A stretch of 64,000 nucleotides of DNA. Origin: Tethya wilhelma. Taxonomy: Eukaryota; Porifera; Demospongiae; Tethyida; Tethyidae. Where the stretch lies: the NCBI GenBank assembly GCA_964030475.1, contig CAXIPT010000002.1, forward strand, positions 12,878,270-12,942,269, in the 5' to 3' direction. Positions 13,050 to 25,165 of this stretch are shown here, one piece after another. Position 1 is the stretch's first letter, and each line of letters opens with the position of its first letter. The notes beneath the pieces are model-generated. The model did not search any database, was not told the origin of the DNA, and was given only the letters and a program-made list of their open reading frames with translations. The position numbers and the translations under genes were made by a program.

Positions 13050-14157
13050 ATGCTTTCTCTCCTGATCAAGTGTTGTGTTCTCACTGTGGTGGTTGTTTGC
13101 ATCTCACAAGTAAGCAGCCGGAGTCTGGGTCAAGAGATTAATGATAATGATAACACAATAGCTGCTGATTCACCCAGCAAACCGAGTGGTAAGAAAGTCA
13201 AGAAACATTAACATTATCAACATGATAAATATAATAATTATTATGTTACTCAGTTCAGTTTAGAACTATCTCTAGAGTCAATCTGGCCACTGTTGGCCCC
13301 GACTTTGGCATTATCACTGAATCAGATTTTATGATTAATTTTATTAATTTATATTATTATACACTCAGTATGAGCTAGGTGATGACTTTGGTATGTAGCT
13401 ACATCATTTTTTGTCATGAGAGTGAGGAAATTCTTGTATACTACTGTATTGTATATAGAACCAGCTCCACAGCAATCTTTCAAAGGAGTCTATATTAAGA
13501 TCCATTACCAAGGAAACAAAAGGAATTTGAAAAAAAATGCACTCGGTGTCATGTGGTCCAAGATAGATGAGGTATTTAGTACTGTACAATAATGTTTGAA
13601 CCTGCAAATAATTATTAATATGATTATGTTTAAATGATGCAGCTTACAACAAACAATAGGCCTGTAATTGTGTCTGCCGAAATCAGCCAAGGAGATTTCA
13701 TACGATTTCATAGTGGTGATGAGACTCCAAATGATACTAATGCTCTTATAATGGAAATTGATACTCCTGAAATCCCAATCGATTTTGATAATAGTGATAA
13801 ACTGGAGAAGTTGCTTAATTCTCTTCAATCCATTATCTCAACTGCATTTTACAACACAAAAACACGTAAAAGTCCACCAGTGTAAGTTAGAGTTGTTGAA
13901 TGTTATGTTATATGCCTATACTGGTGAACAATTGAATCACATGTATCTTGCTATCATGCATAAACACTCACACAATATTATATCAGTTGCATGAATGAAC
14001 GATTTCAATATTAGTGGTAGTACAATGCATGATTCTTGATTATATTCATTGTTATAGTGTAATGATTCGGAGGAGTAGCCGTACAACAACTTTCAATGAT
14101 TGTTGGCCTCTCACAAGCCCACAAGGCAAAGCTTTAGTGAGCAGTAATGAACTGTAA
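13050..14157 (+). CDS. Small secreted protein, copy A (196 aa)
   Basis: Four exons (13050-13188, 13459-13571, 13643-13881, 14058-14157; 139, 113, 239 and 100 nt) sum to 591 nt. The N-terminus is a signal peptide (MLSLLIKCCVLTVVVVCISQ). The mature part has a conserved block VIVSAEISQGDF...ETPNDTNALIMEID. The third exon ends at GT|GTAAGT, where an unspliced reading would hit a stop; splicing to exon 4 restores the frame and ends SSNEL. Paralogue B on the opposite strand has the same four-exon structure, the same phases and exactly the same total length. I recognise no family. It is divergently paired with a CARD membrane protein, so it could be a ligand or co-secreted partner; that is a guess. 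Confidence 0.75.
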
Positions 14158-16008
14158 GATAATAATTTTTATAATACATATCGATAAAACAGGTGCAGAA
14201 GGTACTTTTTGTTAGTATACAATCTACTTAATATTTTAGCTGATTCACATAATATTATGCATAGCACAACTGGTAAGTAATTTTTTCCTAGGCCTGTGAG
14301 AGATGAGTAATCTCTATACTATTATAATAAATAATTATGATACTATAATCTCTAAAACCAGCTCGTGCAAAGATAATTAGCACACACACATAATAATAGA
14401 CATACTGATAAAGTATATAGAGGAGGGACTATATTATCTATGATGAAGGCCTCGGACTATATTATCTATGATGTAGGCTTCGTGGATCATTGAGAATAAT
14501 ATTATTGTTCGCCTAGAATAATGGTGAAGATTTTGGTAATGGTCGTCACACAAACACAGATAAATGCGATTGTGGTACTGTGCACGGGCGTTTTTTCCCG
14601 TATGGTTTTGCACACACTTAGTTCGCCCGCGAAATATTAAATTTCACGTACACCCCCATAGCAACGCATCCTGCTGGCCCATAGCAACAGCTTGCCCAGC
14701 TTTACACGTGCGCTCTATGAATACTGTTAAATACACGTGGAAGCAGTGAACATGGCTGAAAGCGCTTGTTTTTGCTGAAGCTTTTCGTCCTTGTTTGAGC
14801 TTCATAGCACCTACTGGAGCTGAGATACAGTCAAAGAAGTTGACCAACCTTCTTGGAACCCTCTCTGTTTGAAAGAATGTATTTCTGAAGTAGGAGTTTT
14901 CCCAGGGAAACTGGACTGTTTTCTCACCTCTTCTTGGACTAAAGTTTACAGTAAGCTACACTTTCTTCGGTGCCTATTTTTTTTCTTAGCGTTTTGTGTG
15001 TGTGAATTTCATGCATTATTAGTTAATTATCATACTATGAAGCCTAAATTGATGCAATGTTGCAGTTATTCTGAGAAAAGGGTTGTTTTTGGTCAGTATG
15101 AAGCAAATATACATGTAGAGAGAGAACTTGTGTCTATCAGCTATTGTACAGCTATAATTTTAGTCCATTTTGGGGGGAAGTATATTTTGTGTACTATATA
15201 TCACTATGCATATTCAAATTGTTGTGTACCGGCACATTTCTTTGTGTACACACTTATTTATTTACTTCTGTTTACTTATCCAACCTAGTTTACTCTGAAA
15301 TAATCTAAAGAAGCCTACAAGGACATGTCACAACTGTTGAAAACCCACTGCTAGGAGCAATATACCAGCAACAAGTCCGCCCGAGCCCACCCTGGCTGTC
15401 ACAGTACTTTTATTTAGAAGACCACTTTACCAACCTAGTTATGTGCTGTCATTGATGTCAAATGTTGAGTAAAGGTTCTTTTCTTCTCCTTTATGTTGTT
15501 TTCACCATCCAGTACCACTCAAAATTGTTCACAGTGTCAAAAATAAACTTATTTTTTGCTAAATATTCGTCATTTTTAGAACACTTATAATTCTGTTTAA
15601 AAAAATAGGCACTAGATTTACATATATTGTGTGTGCCAATCCACATGAATGTTATCTATGAATGTTGCTTGTCTGTCACAGAAAACTTTAGGAAGCACAA
15701 AAATAATGTTTGTAGGGAGGTGCTACTGAATACTTGAGGACCACCCGTGTGTTTGTTCAGTATGCTCAGTTGTTTAGTTCTTGCGCTATTGTTGCGTGTT
15801 AGCACTTATTACGTAGTATATGTTCTGTCTACTATGTTTAGAACAGTTTTTGACTGTATATGGGGCTAGAATTCCCAATGTATATATAGCAACCACTTGA
15901 TGTGGTAATTAGTTTGCGTTGCCAAGTGCTATGAATATTAATTAGGCTTACCGTAATGTTCTAATTTAGCAACTAAATGGCCGACGCAAAACGCCCGTGT
16001 GTGTCACA
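14158..16008. other. Non-coding spacer between the mirrored pairs, with a candidate element
   Basis: No convincing gene. A tandem duplication of about 30 bp (GACTATATTATCTATGATG) lies near 14428-14478. The 12-mer CACGGGCGTTTT at 14583 recurs inverted, ending at 15999, so 14583-15999 may be a non-autonomous element of about 1.4 kb with short termini; the evidence is weak. Open frames here (for example 14869-15288) lack start context, splice structure and recognisable composition. Confidence 0.4.
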
Positions 16009-16729
16009 CCATAGATAATATATACGCTTCACGTGGATTGGAAACGCCTCCGTATACTGGGAAAAACGCGCTCGCAATCATCGGTATGGCACCAATACGG
16101 AAAACGCAGAATTTACTGAATTCAGTGTTAAAAATTGCCATGTTTTGTGCTTTTTTTAAACGCTTGCTGTTCACTTGGAAAACTTCAAGTATACCCGGCC
16201 CAGTAAAGGTGTCTTAGTACTTCAAAAAGAAGCAGGTAATGTGTCTTGCAAATCTGTACAATTGCAGTTGCCCCTGCACAAGTTTGTGCTATTTGTTACA
16301 CAAGCATTTGAGTGCTCTAGAATTCTTTTGACCATAAAGCAAGGTGTAGATATAGCCTCTCCCAGTCCAGATGCTCACAACTATGACATCCTGAGCAAGC
16401 ACTGTTTTGAACTGGCTATAGAAACTTGAGTAGCCCTGCACAAGTACTGCCATAACCGAAGTATAAGCCACTAGTAGCATTTAGATCCATTGGTAGACGT
16501 TAGCATCAGAACTAAGTCAAGTCCCGAGGTAAACGTAATCTCTTCTGTCAAATTCTGAACGTTTTCGTGTTGATTTTTCAATTTTTTTGCCAGAAGTAGA
16601 GCTAAGCACACTCCATCCATTCTCTACTCGAGCAGCTGGCCATACCGATGTCTGCGAATAGAAATTCCGCGGACCACTCCGTAAACTATCTCGTTTCCAA
16701 TCCACGTGAAGCGTATATATTATCTATGG
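16009..16729. mobile_element. MITE, 721 bp, with 5-bp target duplication
   Basis: The ends are near-perfect inverted repeats of about 38 bp beginning CCATAGATAATATATACGC. The element is flanked on both sides by TCACA (16004-16008 and 16730-16734), a clean 5-bp target-site duplication. No transposase is inside; short frames in it are fortuitous. Similar CATAGATAA ends form a short hairpin at 43830-43880. Confidence 0.85.
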
Positions 16730-16734
16730 TCACA

Positions 16735-17174
16735 CTATCTAACCACATACAGGAAGTATAAAACACATAATGTAGAAAAAGAAATCATTCCTTAAACATA
16801 TCATAATGGCAACAAAATAAGTATTTTTGTCATGGGCTCATATTTACATGCTTAGGCTGTATTGAAAATAAGTAGTATACTCTCATGATACAAATATATA
16901 TTCCTCGATGCATGGTCGAGTACTGCACACTTACAAGTTAAGGGCATAATTTATGCAAATAGTTTGTTTTCCATTGACCCTGTGATCCCTAGCTACTGTA
17001 TTGTCACCTTCACCCATCCAGTAACCAACAATTAGCCACAGGTACATACACGCCGCAGTAACATTATTAATTTAGTTACTATGCTTTAGTAACTGTTATT
17101 ATTGTACTATAGTGACAGTTATAATTATTATAGTGCTTATATTTATAATAACTAGCTAGCAATATTCTTCTTTT
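16735..17174. other. Non-coding 3' flank of secreted gene B
   Basis: No gene. The part at about 16905-17035 (CTCGATGCATGGTCGA, GACC...GTGATCCCTAGCTACT, CCAGTAACCAAC) is a diverged copy of 18990-19096, so it is a dispersed repeat present on both flanks of secreted gene B. Confidence 0.5.
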
Positions 17175-17382
17175 CTACAATTCGCTTAAACTTTGTTTGT
17201 CAACAGATAAGGTTATGGTTTTGCAATCGCAAACTTTCTTAGTCATAAAGACACCACCAGGCCTCACCACTACAATACTGCATTGATAAAAAGAAATCGT
17301 CTCATTGAGATCAAGATCAAATACTGTATATTCTTAAGTTGAAATAACATATACAGTCAAACTTCTGAACAATAATATTAAG

Positions 17383-17433
<51 letters not shown>

Positions 17434-17470
17434 CACACACACACATCGTGATCTCACCTGCTTGTCTTGN

Positions 17471-17549
<79 letters not shown>

Positions 17550-18278
17550 ACACACAAAATTAATTACAGTTGCATGACTCTTAAGTGGGGATACTCGCAT
17601 AAACTTACACTGTCTCATCTTGAAATATACTGTGTACACCTTCACAGACATTTTGTACAAAGGTAGTTGCTTCTGTTGCAGCTCCCTTTTGATGCCCATA
17701 AAGGATATCTATCTCCAAAATAATAGGATCTGATTTATCATCAGAAGGAGTGCTTTCGGAACCAGCATACTTAATCACATCAGTTCGACTAGCTTCAGCA
17801 GAAAAGGCTACTAACTTCTCTGAGTTAGACAACTAAATATGCATGCGTTTTTAAGTAAAATGAAAATAATATGATTTAATAGGCTGTAGTGAATTAATGC
17901 ATGCCCAATTTAAATATGAACTTCCAAACCTTGCTAATATTTTCATTCCATAACTCATTGAACTTTGATTTCAACTTTTTGTATCCATAAGGATAAACTC
18001 CATTCCACGTATGGTGAAGCTTGATGAAAACACTGTAGATAAACTGCAATGGGGCTTCCGGTTCCTGTTCTGCAAATAAACGGGTAGTGTAACAGCTTGA
18101 GCCTTCAGAATTCGTGTACACAGTAGATCTTTAGGTCATTTTGTATGTTCATACCATTATGGTCCTTTATGATGCTTTCGCTCCTCTCAGACAGTTGTCC
18201 ACAACTGACGCACGCAAAATACATAACGATCAGAGCCCCTAGCGCTAGCGTCAGACTTAACTCGTGGGAGGAGCCCAT
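17175..18278 (-). CDS. Small secreted protein, copy B (196 aa)
   Basis: Exons on the minus strand: 18155-18278, 17930-18069, 17609-17832, 17175-17277 (124, 140, 224 and 103 nt; 591 in total, same as copy A). Signal peptide MGSSHELSLTLALGALIVMY. The conserved block is LVAFSAEASRTDVIKY...STPSDDKSDPIILEID, matching copy A. Intron phases (1, 0, 2) match copy A. Intron 3 contains the contig gap (17470) and long CA repeats. The last exon was found by the matching splice phase and a similar ending (SVDKQSLSEL against KALVSSNEL). Divergently paired with CARD membrane gene B. Unknown family. Confidence 0.72.
17381..17547. repeat. CA microsatellites flanking a contig gap
   Basis: Two long CA runs (about 17385-17445 and 17471-17547) surround the single N at 17470, inside intron 3 of the minus-strand secreted gene. 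The Cys/Val- or His/Thr-rich frames across them are simple-sequence artefacts. The repeat probably caused the assembly break. Confidence 0.9.
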
Positions 18279-18513
18279 ATTCGATATTCTCAGTCAGTAA
18301 GTAGGACGATCTAGAGCAGATTTATCTTCTAGCAATAAATTTCATTGAAACTACGTGGGAACTGTAATTGTCGCTGTATATATTTCCACAGAGGCAACCG
18401 GTGCGACCACAAATCAACGCTGCGCGCCGCGCCACTACCTATGAGGTACGTACGTACACAGCATGACGTTAGGAGGCGCACCAAAAAGAAATTATTTGGA
18501 AACAGACTGAGGT
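18279..18513. promoter_or_regulatory. Shared bidirectional promoter region, pair B
   Basis: Only 235 bp separate the divergent start codons of secreted protein B (leftward) and CARD membrane protein B (rightward). The interval contains a GC-rich patch near 18415-18440 and a CGTACGTACGTA-like run near 18446. No motif was recognised with confidence; shared regulation is inferred from geometry and from pair A. Confidence 0.5.
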
Positions 18514-21500
18514 ATGGCCACTGGATCAAGTGTACCAGCTATGTCATCAAGTCAACAAGTCATCAGCACCAACCTTCCCGAACTGATTAGTGTTATTAAT
18601 TTGGATGAATTGTTGCCATATCTGATTAAGTATAAAGTCGTCACTGAGGACCTCAAACAAAAGTGTCTCCTGCCTCATCTCACTGGTTTAGAAAAAAAAC
18701 GTGTGTTATTTACCACACTGTCCAGCAGTCAACAGCCTGAGACTTTAAAAAATTTGATCAAAAGTCTCGACGAGTCTGGTCTGGATGAGCATCATCGCAT
18801 TGCTAAAGAGCTTCGAAATCAATGGAATAATACTGGTGAGACTTAAACATGCCTCTCTGTAATCAGCCAGCTGTGTCATTCCAGTATGGATCCTCAGTTG
18901 TAGTTTAACACACACATGCAGCTCCCCATGCCAATATGTGCACACACATACACACAAATTATAGTTGCATGACGCTTAAATGGGGGGCACTCGATGCATG
19001 GTCGACATCGAGTGCCGCACACTTAAAATTTGTTTGCCATGTACCCGTGTGACCCCTAGCTACTCTATTGTCACCTCCACCCTGCCAGTAACCAACTTTG
19101 GGGTGGCCTGGTGGCTTGTTCACCATTGACTTGGACTCCCAACCCATGGGTAGGTGGTTCGAGTCCCTCCAGTGCCACAGGTGTTTGTTTCCCATTTTCT
19201 CTTTCGAGCTCTGCCTAGGAGTTAACTCAGCTCTGCCCCAAAAAATGAGGAAGTGAATTTGACTGCATCCTTTAGAGGGGATGTAAAGCCGTCGGTCCCG
19301 GGGACCTGCGTTCATTAGCCCTAGGCTATTTGCAGGCCCTCGTTAGCCATAATTGTGGTAAATCTGAAGGGGCACTTAAAAAAAAACAAAAAAACAAAAA
19401 CTAAAAACTTTGTTTGCTAGGCAATGGCAAACGAACAAACTAACACGCACTAACACGCACACACACACACATACACACACTGACAGACACAAACGCAGTC
19501 CCCACCTACCAAGTTACACAGCCACAAGAAGGTATTGAAATATTTAGAATCTCAAGCTATATTAAATTTTAATAAATGATGCCATAATAATAACTCTGAG
19601 CTGTATAATTACACATTAATGTTTTTCATTCGTTTCTAATCTTAGGTATTATAGTCGGAGGATCTGGGCCAGGTATGTCATATCTTGAAATAGATTTATT
19701 GCTGTTGTTGTGTTCGTAGATGTTGTTTTTGTAGAGGCCTAAGTGACTAAGAATACAGATGCATCATTTTTTACTTAGTGTATGAATAGAAAAATTATCA
19801 AGAGTACGTAACGTGATTATCATGACTGTACTTTGCATACCTGTATAGTGGTATACTATATAATTTTGTTGTTGCCTCCCATCCAGTTACAGACATACCA
19901 AATGAAGATGAAATTGCTTCAGATGAAGATGAAGTTGTTCATGATCATGACGGACAACCCTTGGTACCAGGCATAGCAAATGGTATTATTAACAACTTAT
20001 CGTAAAAGTGCATATTTATGGATTTGGCGCTTCTCTATCAGTATAATTTATGTTGCTTTTTCAATATGTATTTCTGGTATTGTTATTATTGTGTATGAAA
20101 ATTAAATGCAAACTTATCTCACTTTTGATTCCTTTTTCTAGAAGAGCACAGAGAAGTAGCGCCAAGATGGTTCAGTGGTAAGATTGGATATGTTATTGTT
20201 GTGTGGTGTGTTCTGGTGAAAAGGGTGTATTGTGGTACTACCAATCACTTTTGATCTCTGATAGGAAGGGGGATCCACTGGGCACTACCATCTGGGTGTT
20301 TGTTCCACAAATATGAATTTTGGGATATTACAGTGTTGATTTGCATTGTCTACATGTGCCTACACATCTCTTTCATCATGGGCGCTATAAGCGCTTAGCG
20401 CTGTAGTGACTGTGTGTTTCTAAGAAGATCTGTTTGTATGTGAAACTAAAATTAAGTTTATGTCAGCACATGCATGATTGTGCTGTTTCTGTACAGTAAT
20501 TTAGCCACTTCACACAATACCCTGACTACTATTGTTGATAGTAACCTTTATACTATTTATGAATAATGTGTATACGTGTGTATACACACCTCATGGCTGC
20601 TTAGCGCTTTTAGTGACTGTGTTTCTAGGAAGATTTGTGAAACTAAATTTTATGTCAGCACGTGATTGTGCTGTTTCTAAGCCAAACTGCACAGTACTCT
20701 AAGTTAGCCACTTCACTATAGTAACCTTTATGTATTGTATGAATGTGTGTATACTACTAAAGCTACATGATATGCTTGACTGCTAACCACTTCATTCCTT
20801 TAATGTCTACAGAGAGACAGTGCAAGTGCTGCTGCTACATAGCCATCATCTGCTATCCAGTAGCCATCTTCTTGTGTCTCTTGTGCTTCGTACCAGCTGG
20901 CGTGGTCACATGGGACCATACCAAGGGACTGAAAACAAACTATGAAGTTATGGTCTCCAATAATCAAACTGTTGTACTGCCTCTCCAGCCACATATCGAT
21001 GTGAGGTTCACCCAGTCTTTCTCTCTCCAACTGAGTTGCCCTGATAGAGGAGATTGTGATTGTAGAAGCCAGTCTAGCCTCATCCATATGCCCTGCAATG
21101 AGGTTCCAAAGTCTTACACACCAATGGTCACGTTACGAAATGGGCCTTTTCCTAGCTACAAGGGACTGTTCTATTTGCTAGGTGGATCGACCGTTCACAT
21201 TGATTTCAAGTCCTCTAGCAAGCACCATTATGCTAGCATTTGGCTATTTAGTAATGGAAGTAAAGCAGAAGATTCTTTAGTGGATAAACCGAATTGTTAT
21301 AATAAAAGTTACACAGATTATGGACAATGTAAGACTTTGTACGAAAGCAAAAGTGTAACATTTGACATCACTTCGGAGAACTTTTATTTCATTCGTTGTT
21401 TTGAAGATGAGGAGAGTGACTGCTTGATTCCTAGTAGACTCAACTGGACCATTGACTTGTACTGGTACAAGTTTAGCCAGTTTTCCAACTCTAATCCCAA

Positions 21501-21813
21501 TGTTACTGCCGTGCAAAATGTCACCAGCTCTCAGAAAACAACTATTACTCTCCACAATAGTATTGATATCACTCACTATGGCTCTGATCCGAACGTGTGT
21601 ATTTTGATTTACAAGTACAAGACAGGTGGTGGTTGTGAAGAGAGTGTACAGGCCGTGGTATCCGATGTGACTCCTGTGAAAGATGCCTGGGTGTTCACCT
21701 CCTTTGTGGCAGTCTCTCTGGTCATATTGTTCAGTGTGGCAGCTGTTGTTGTGCATATAGGGTGTTTAGTTTTCTTAGTCAGGAGGGGGCAATTGGGACC
21801 TGCTCCAGTCTAG
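18514..21813 (+). CDS. CARD domain two-pass membrane protein, copy B
   Basis: Five exons (18514-18835, 19646-19672, 19887-19982, 20142-20177, 20813-21813), all introns phase 1, total 494 codons, 493 residues. Residues 12-107 form the CARD-like domain (NLDELLPYLIKYKVVTEDL, then EKKRVLFTTL). Exon 3 is very acidic (DEDEVVHDHD). Exon 5 encodes TM1 (YIAIICYPVAIFLCLLCF), a glycosylatable Cys-containing ectodomain with FYFIRCF, SIWLF and HYGSDPNVCILIYK, then TM2 (SFVAVSLVILFSVAAVVVHI) and a short basic tail. Copy A has the same structure in opposite orientation. Intron 1 holds a SINE. The next gene starts only 169 bp after the stop. Death-fold signalling from the membrane is inferred. Confidence 0.82.
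19094..19412 (+). mobile_element. tRNA-derived SINE in intron 1 of CARD gene B
   Basis: The head resembles a tRNA gene with A-box-like TGGCCTGGTGG and B box GGTTCGAGTCC (about 19102-19168). The middle ends in GATGTAAAGCCGTCGGTCCC, a style seen in several invertebrate SINE cores. The tail is A-rich (about 19378-19405). AACTTTG at 19094-19100 and again at 19406-19412 is a 7-bp target duplication. It would be transcribed by Pol III and moved by a LINE partner; no partner is in the window. Confidence 0.8.
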
Positions 21814-21982
21814 CACATGTATTTTGAATATCATGATGCTCCACCAATCATAATAATTATTATCAATAATATTTTATGTAATGCAATTTTTTGTGATGTC
21901 ATGTAATAATTTTAAAATTATCACTAGTTGACCTCTGACCTTACATGCTGATTTTAGATTTTGAGGCGGTGTTGAATGAAGC

Positions 21983-24838
21983 ATGCAAGTGTCCGTCAAA
22001 ACACGGGATGGGAAAACCTTCAACTTGGAAGTGGAGCTCACAGACACTCTAGATGAGTTGAAGGCAAAGATCCACAACGCACAAGGCACACTGCCAGCTC
22101 AGCAACACCGAATCTCCATTGATGGCAGGCAGCTAGAAAGGGGCCAGCCCCTGTCCCACTACAATGTGCAGCAAGGCTCCACACTGCAGTTGGTAGTTGC
22201 TAGTCTGGCATCTTTTCAAATCTTTGTCAAGACTCTGGCCGGAAAGATCATCACTTTGGAAGCCGAGCCGATAGACACGATCGAGAACATCAAGGCCAAG
22301 ATCGAAGACAAGGAAGGAACAGCCACAGCCCAACAGCTGCTCAAGTTGAATGATATCCCACTCGAGGATGGAAAGACTCTGTTGGATTACAACATTCAAA
22401 AAGAAACCACCCTGTACCAGGTTCGTGAGGAGTTTCCGATCCACTTGAACCTCTCCGTAGGGAAGTTGATCACTCTCAATGTGGCAAGCTCTGACACTGT
22501 AGAGAATATAAAGGCTAGAGTAGAAGAAGAAGAGAATGTGCGAGAGGATATGCAACGATTTCAGTTCAATGGAATGCAACTTGAAGATAAACGTACGCTA
22601 GGATATTACAATGTGACGAGGGGCTCAAATGTTGATTGTTTGGTGAGGATACGCATCAAGGTTGTCACTCAAACTGGCAAGACTATTGAAATGGAGAGTG
22701 ATACAGTTGATAACGTGAAAGCTGCACTACTCAACCAGGAGAATGTACCAGTACAGCAACAGAGGCTAGTGTATGGAGGACAAGAGCTGACAAATGGCCA
22801 CAACCTCTCGTATTATTGCATCAATCATGACACCACCATACACCTTGTGTGTGAAGGTATGTAGTACATGTGTGTGGGTGAGGGTGTGTGTTATGCTTAT
22901 GTGTCATGGACAGTACTACACATAATTATGTATCCATACATATGGTTATATCTATATGTATTTTACCATCATAATACATTGATGTATATACACTTACGTA
23001 CAGGGAAATTGTTTGAAGGAGTCCTGTGTTTCAATATGCAAGTGAGTGCCATGGAAGATCAACAGAAGAGAGTAAGTACTAAAATACATCCCCTTATCAT
23101 AATTAGGTTTTATTATTTCATCTGATAATTTTGAATTGCTTGCAGAGAGAAATTGAAATTGCAACACTGAAAAGAACTAATGGGGCACTCACTCAAGAGC
23201 TTCAACAAGTCAAGGAGGAATTGGAAAGAGAGAAGATCAAAATCCACCAAATGCAGGAAATGAGGGTGAGCGTTGTTATTTTAAAATGGTGTGTTTCAAA
23301 GATTGCTTATGGCCAAGTTAGAGTGAGCATTAGGCAATGTCTGTAATCAGGTGTGATTGGAAGGGGTCGGGAATCCTGTGGTTGAATTATAGATATCAGA
23401 GGAGGCCAGTGCAGTACGACAGCCATACGTGTGTCGCACTGAGCTGGCATGCAATGGATCTATTGAATACTTTTGCCCATAATTATGGTTATATGCAAAG
23501 AATGTGATGTAATTATCAAAGTGCCAGCTCAGCACTATACACGTTGCACGTGACACGGAGAGTTTATAGATCATGTTTATCAAAAATGCCGGCTCAGCAT
23601 GACACATCGGTCGTACCTCCTCTGTGTACTTATCATTGACATGTTAGTCTGTTGACCATTTCCTTATAGCTATAGTACCATTTGAAGAAGGTTGGTGCCT
23701 GGTGACTGAGCTTTGCAAAGATGTACCCATTCATCATTCATGTGCAGCACAGTCTACACAAGTTAATTTATGATAGTTTCTCTTTGATGCACAGAATAGA
23801 GATGCCCAGCTCTTACAGTCTGCTGACGAAAGAGCCTTGGAAGCCCAACAAGCTCAACAGGTGGTAAATCAACTACGAAAACAAATGACTGCCATGAATG
23901 AGTGGTCAAAGAATGAGATAGCTCGTGCTCAAAGTCAAGCACAAAATGAAATCGCACGTTTTCAACACCAAGCTAGAATTGCAGAACGACAATTGTTTGA
24001 GACCCAAGAGCAGCTAAAACTGGCTGAGCAAAGGTTAGCCGTCAATGGTAGTAGCAATGGCAGTGAAAGACCCCAATGGGCCCTCTGTGCTGATGAAATA
24101 GAGCTTACACGCAATGAACTTGGTAGGGGAGGTTGGGCCAGAGTTGTATTGGCAAGATTACGTGGCACCCAAGTTGCTGCCAAGATACTCCATCAAGTCA
24201 TCATTTCCAACTATAATTGTGCGAACTTCATAAGAGAAATGAACATTGCCTCTCGAATCCGACACCCCAACCTCATTCAGTTCATTGGTGCAACTTTAGA
24301 AGGCCAGTTGATCATTGTGACCGAATTGATGTCCACAAGTCTTCGAGCTGAACTGGAAAAGGGAGAGCTGAAGCAATCTCACATTGTTCCGATAGCAAAG
24401 GACGTGGCCTGTGCTCTCAACTATCTTCATCTCATGGCGAAGCCCATCATTCATCGTGACGTCAGCAGTTCCAATGTCCTTCTTGACCTTCGACCTGGGC
24501 ACACTTGGAGAGCCAAACTCTCAGATTATGGCTCGGCTAATTTCGATCGTCACACAAAGACCGAAGGACCTGGTAACATGGCCTATTCTGCTCCTGAAAC
24601 AAGCACCCCTCATCTCCAGTCCCCCAAGATGGATGTGTACAGCTATGGTGTGCTTTTATTAGAAATGGTCACTGGGAGGCAGCCTGGCCCTGATCTTGAC
24701 CCTCGATACTCGGCTCGGTATTTGATGGGTAAAGACCGCACCTTGCAAGATTTGATTCAAAGATGTCTTCTCACTGATTGCTCACGTAGGCCACCAATGC
24801 AAGACGTTCTCCAAACCCTGGACTATGTACATATATGA
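21983..24838 (+). CDS. Four ubiquitin-like domains - coiled coil - TKL-type kinase fusion
   Basis: Four exons (21983-22856, 23004-23071, 23146-23265, 23795-24838) give 702 codons with matching phases and no internal stop. Residues 1-292 hold four diverged ubiquitin-like repeats; none ends in the processing Gly-Gly, so they should stay attached. Residues about 300-450 are a coiled coil rich in Q, E, K and A. The kinase (about 458-700) has [13 protein letters not shown], an IREM helix, HRDVSSSNV and DYG in place of DFG, and SAPE. The catalytic loop lacks the usual Lys of HRDxK (Ser instead), so activity is uncertain. An in-frame TGA two codons before the ATG supports the start. The kinase resembles tyrosine-kinase-like families. 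Intron 3 contains an inverted repeat element. Confidence 0.85.
23395..23625. repeat. Imperfect inverted-repeat element in kinase intron 3
   Basis: Both ends share CAGAGGAGG followed by TACGAC, and the inner arms share a GAGCTGGCA / GAGCCGGCA block in inverted orientation, enclosing about 230 bp. It looks like an old miniature transposon or a hairpin-forming repeat. No clear target duplication was found. Confidence 0.5.
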
Positions 24839-25165
24839 CAGTGTATGATGTGCCAGTGATTGTGTGCAGTCACTGCAGTATATCCTGCTATATAATAACA
24901 AACGTTAATTTTATTGTAATAAAATTTTATAGTGATAATCAACAGTATATATTTTTTTGTAAAACTTGCATGGATATTATTCTAGCAACATACACACAAC
25001 ACAGTATTATATTACCAAGAGATCTTATGTACTCTTGACAATAAAATCCTTGCTATTGTAAACATTTATACAAAAAATAGCAATATTGCAATAGCTGGCA
25101 CTGCCTGGCAGATACATCAAAATTTCAATAAATAATAATATTATTGTTAAAAACCAAACATGCAA

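Noticed and set aside
14869..15288. 139-codon open frame
   Set aside because: Low-complexity, hydrophobic, no paralogue or splice support, in a transposon-rich spacer.
17317..17699. Cys/Val- and His/Thr-rich open frames
   Set aside because: Simple CA/GT repeat translations across a gap; part overlaps real exons in another frame.
21983..22864. Polyubiquitin gene
   Set aside because: The four units differ strongly and none ends in Gly-Gly; the exon splices in phase into a kinase.
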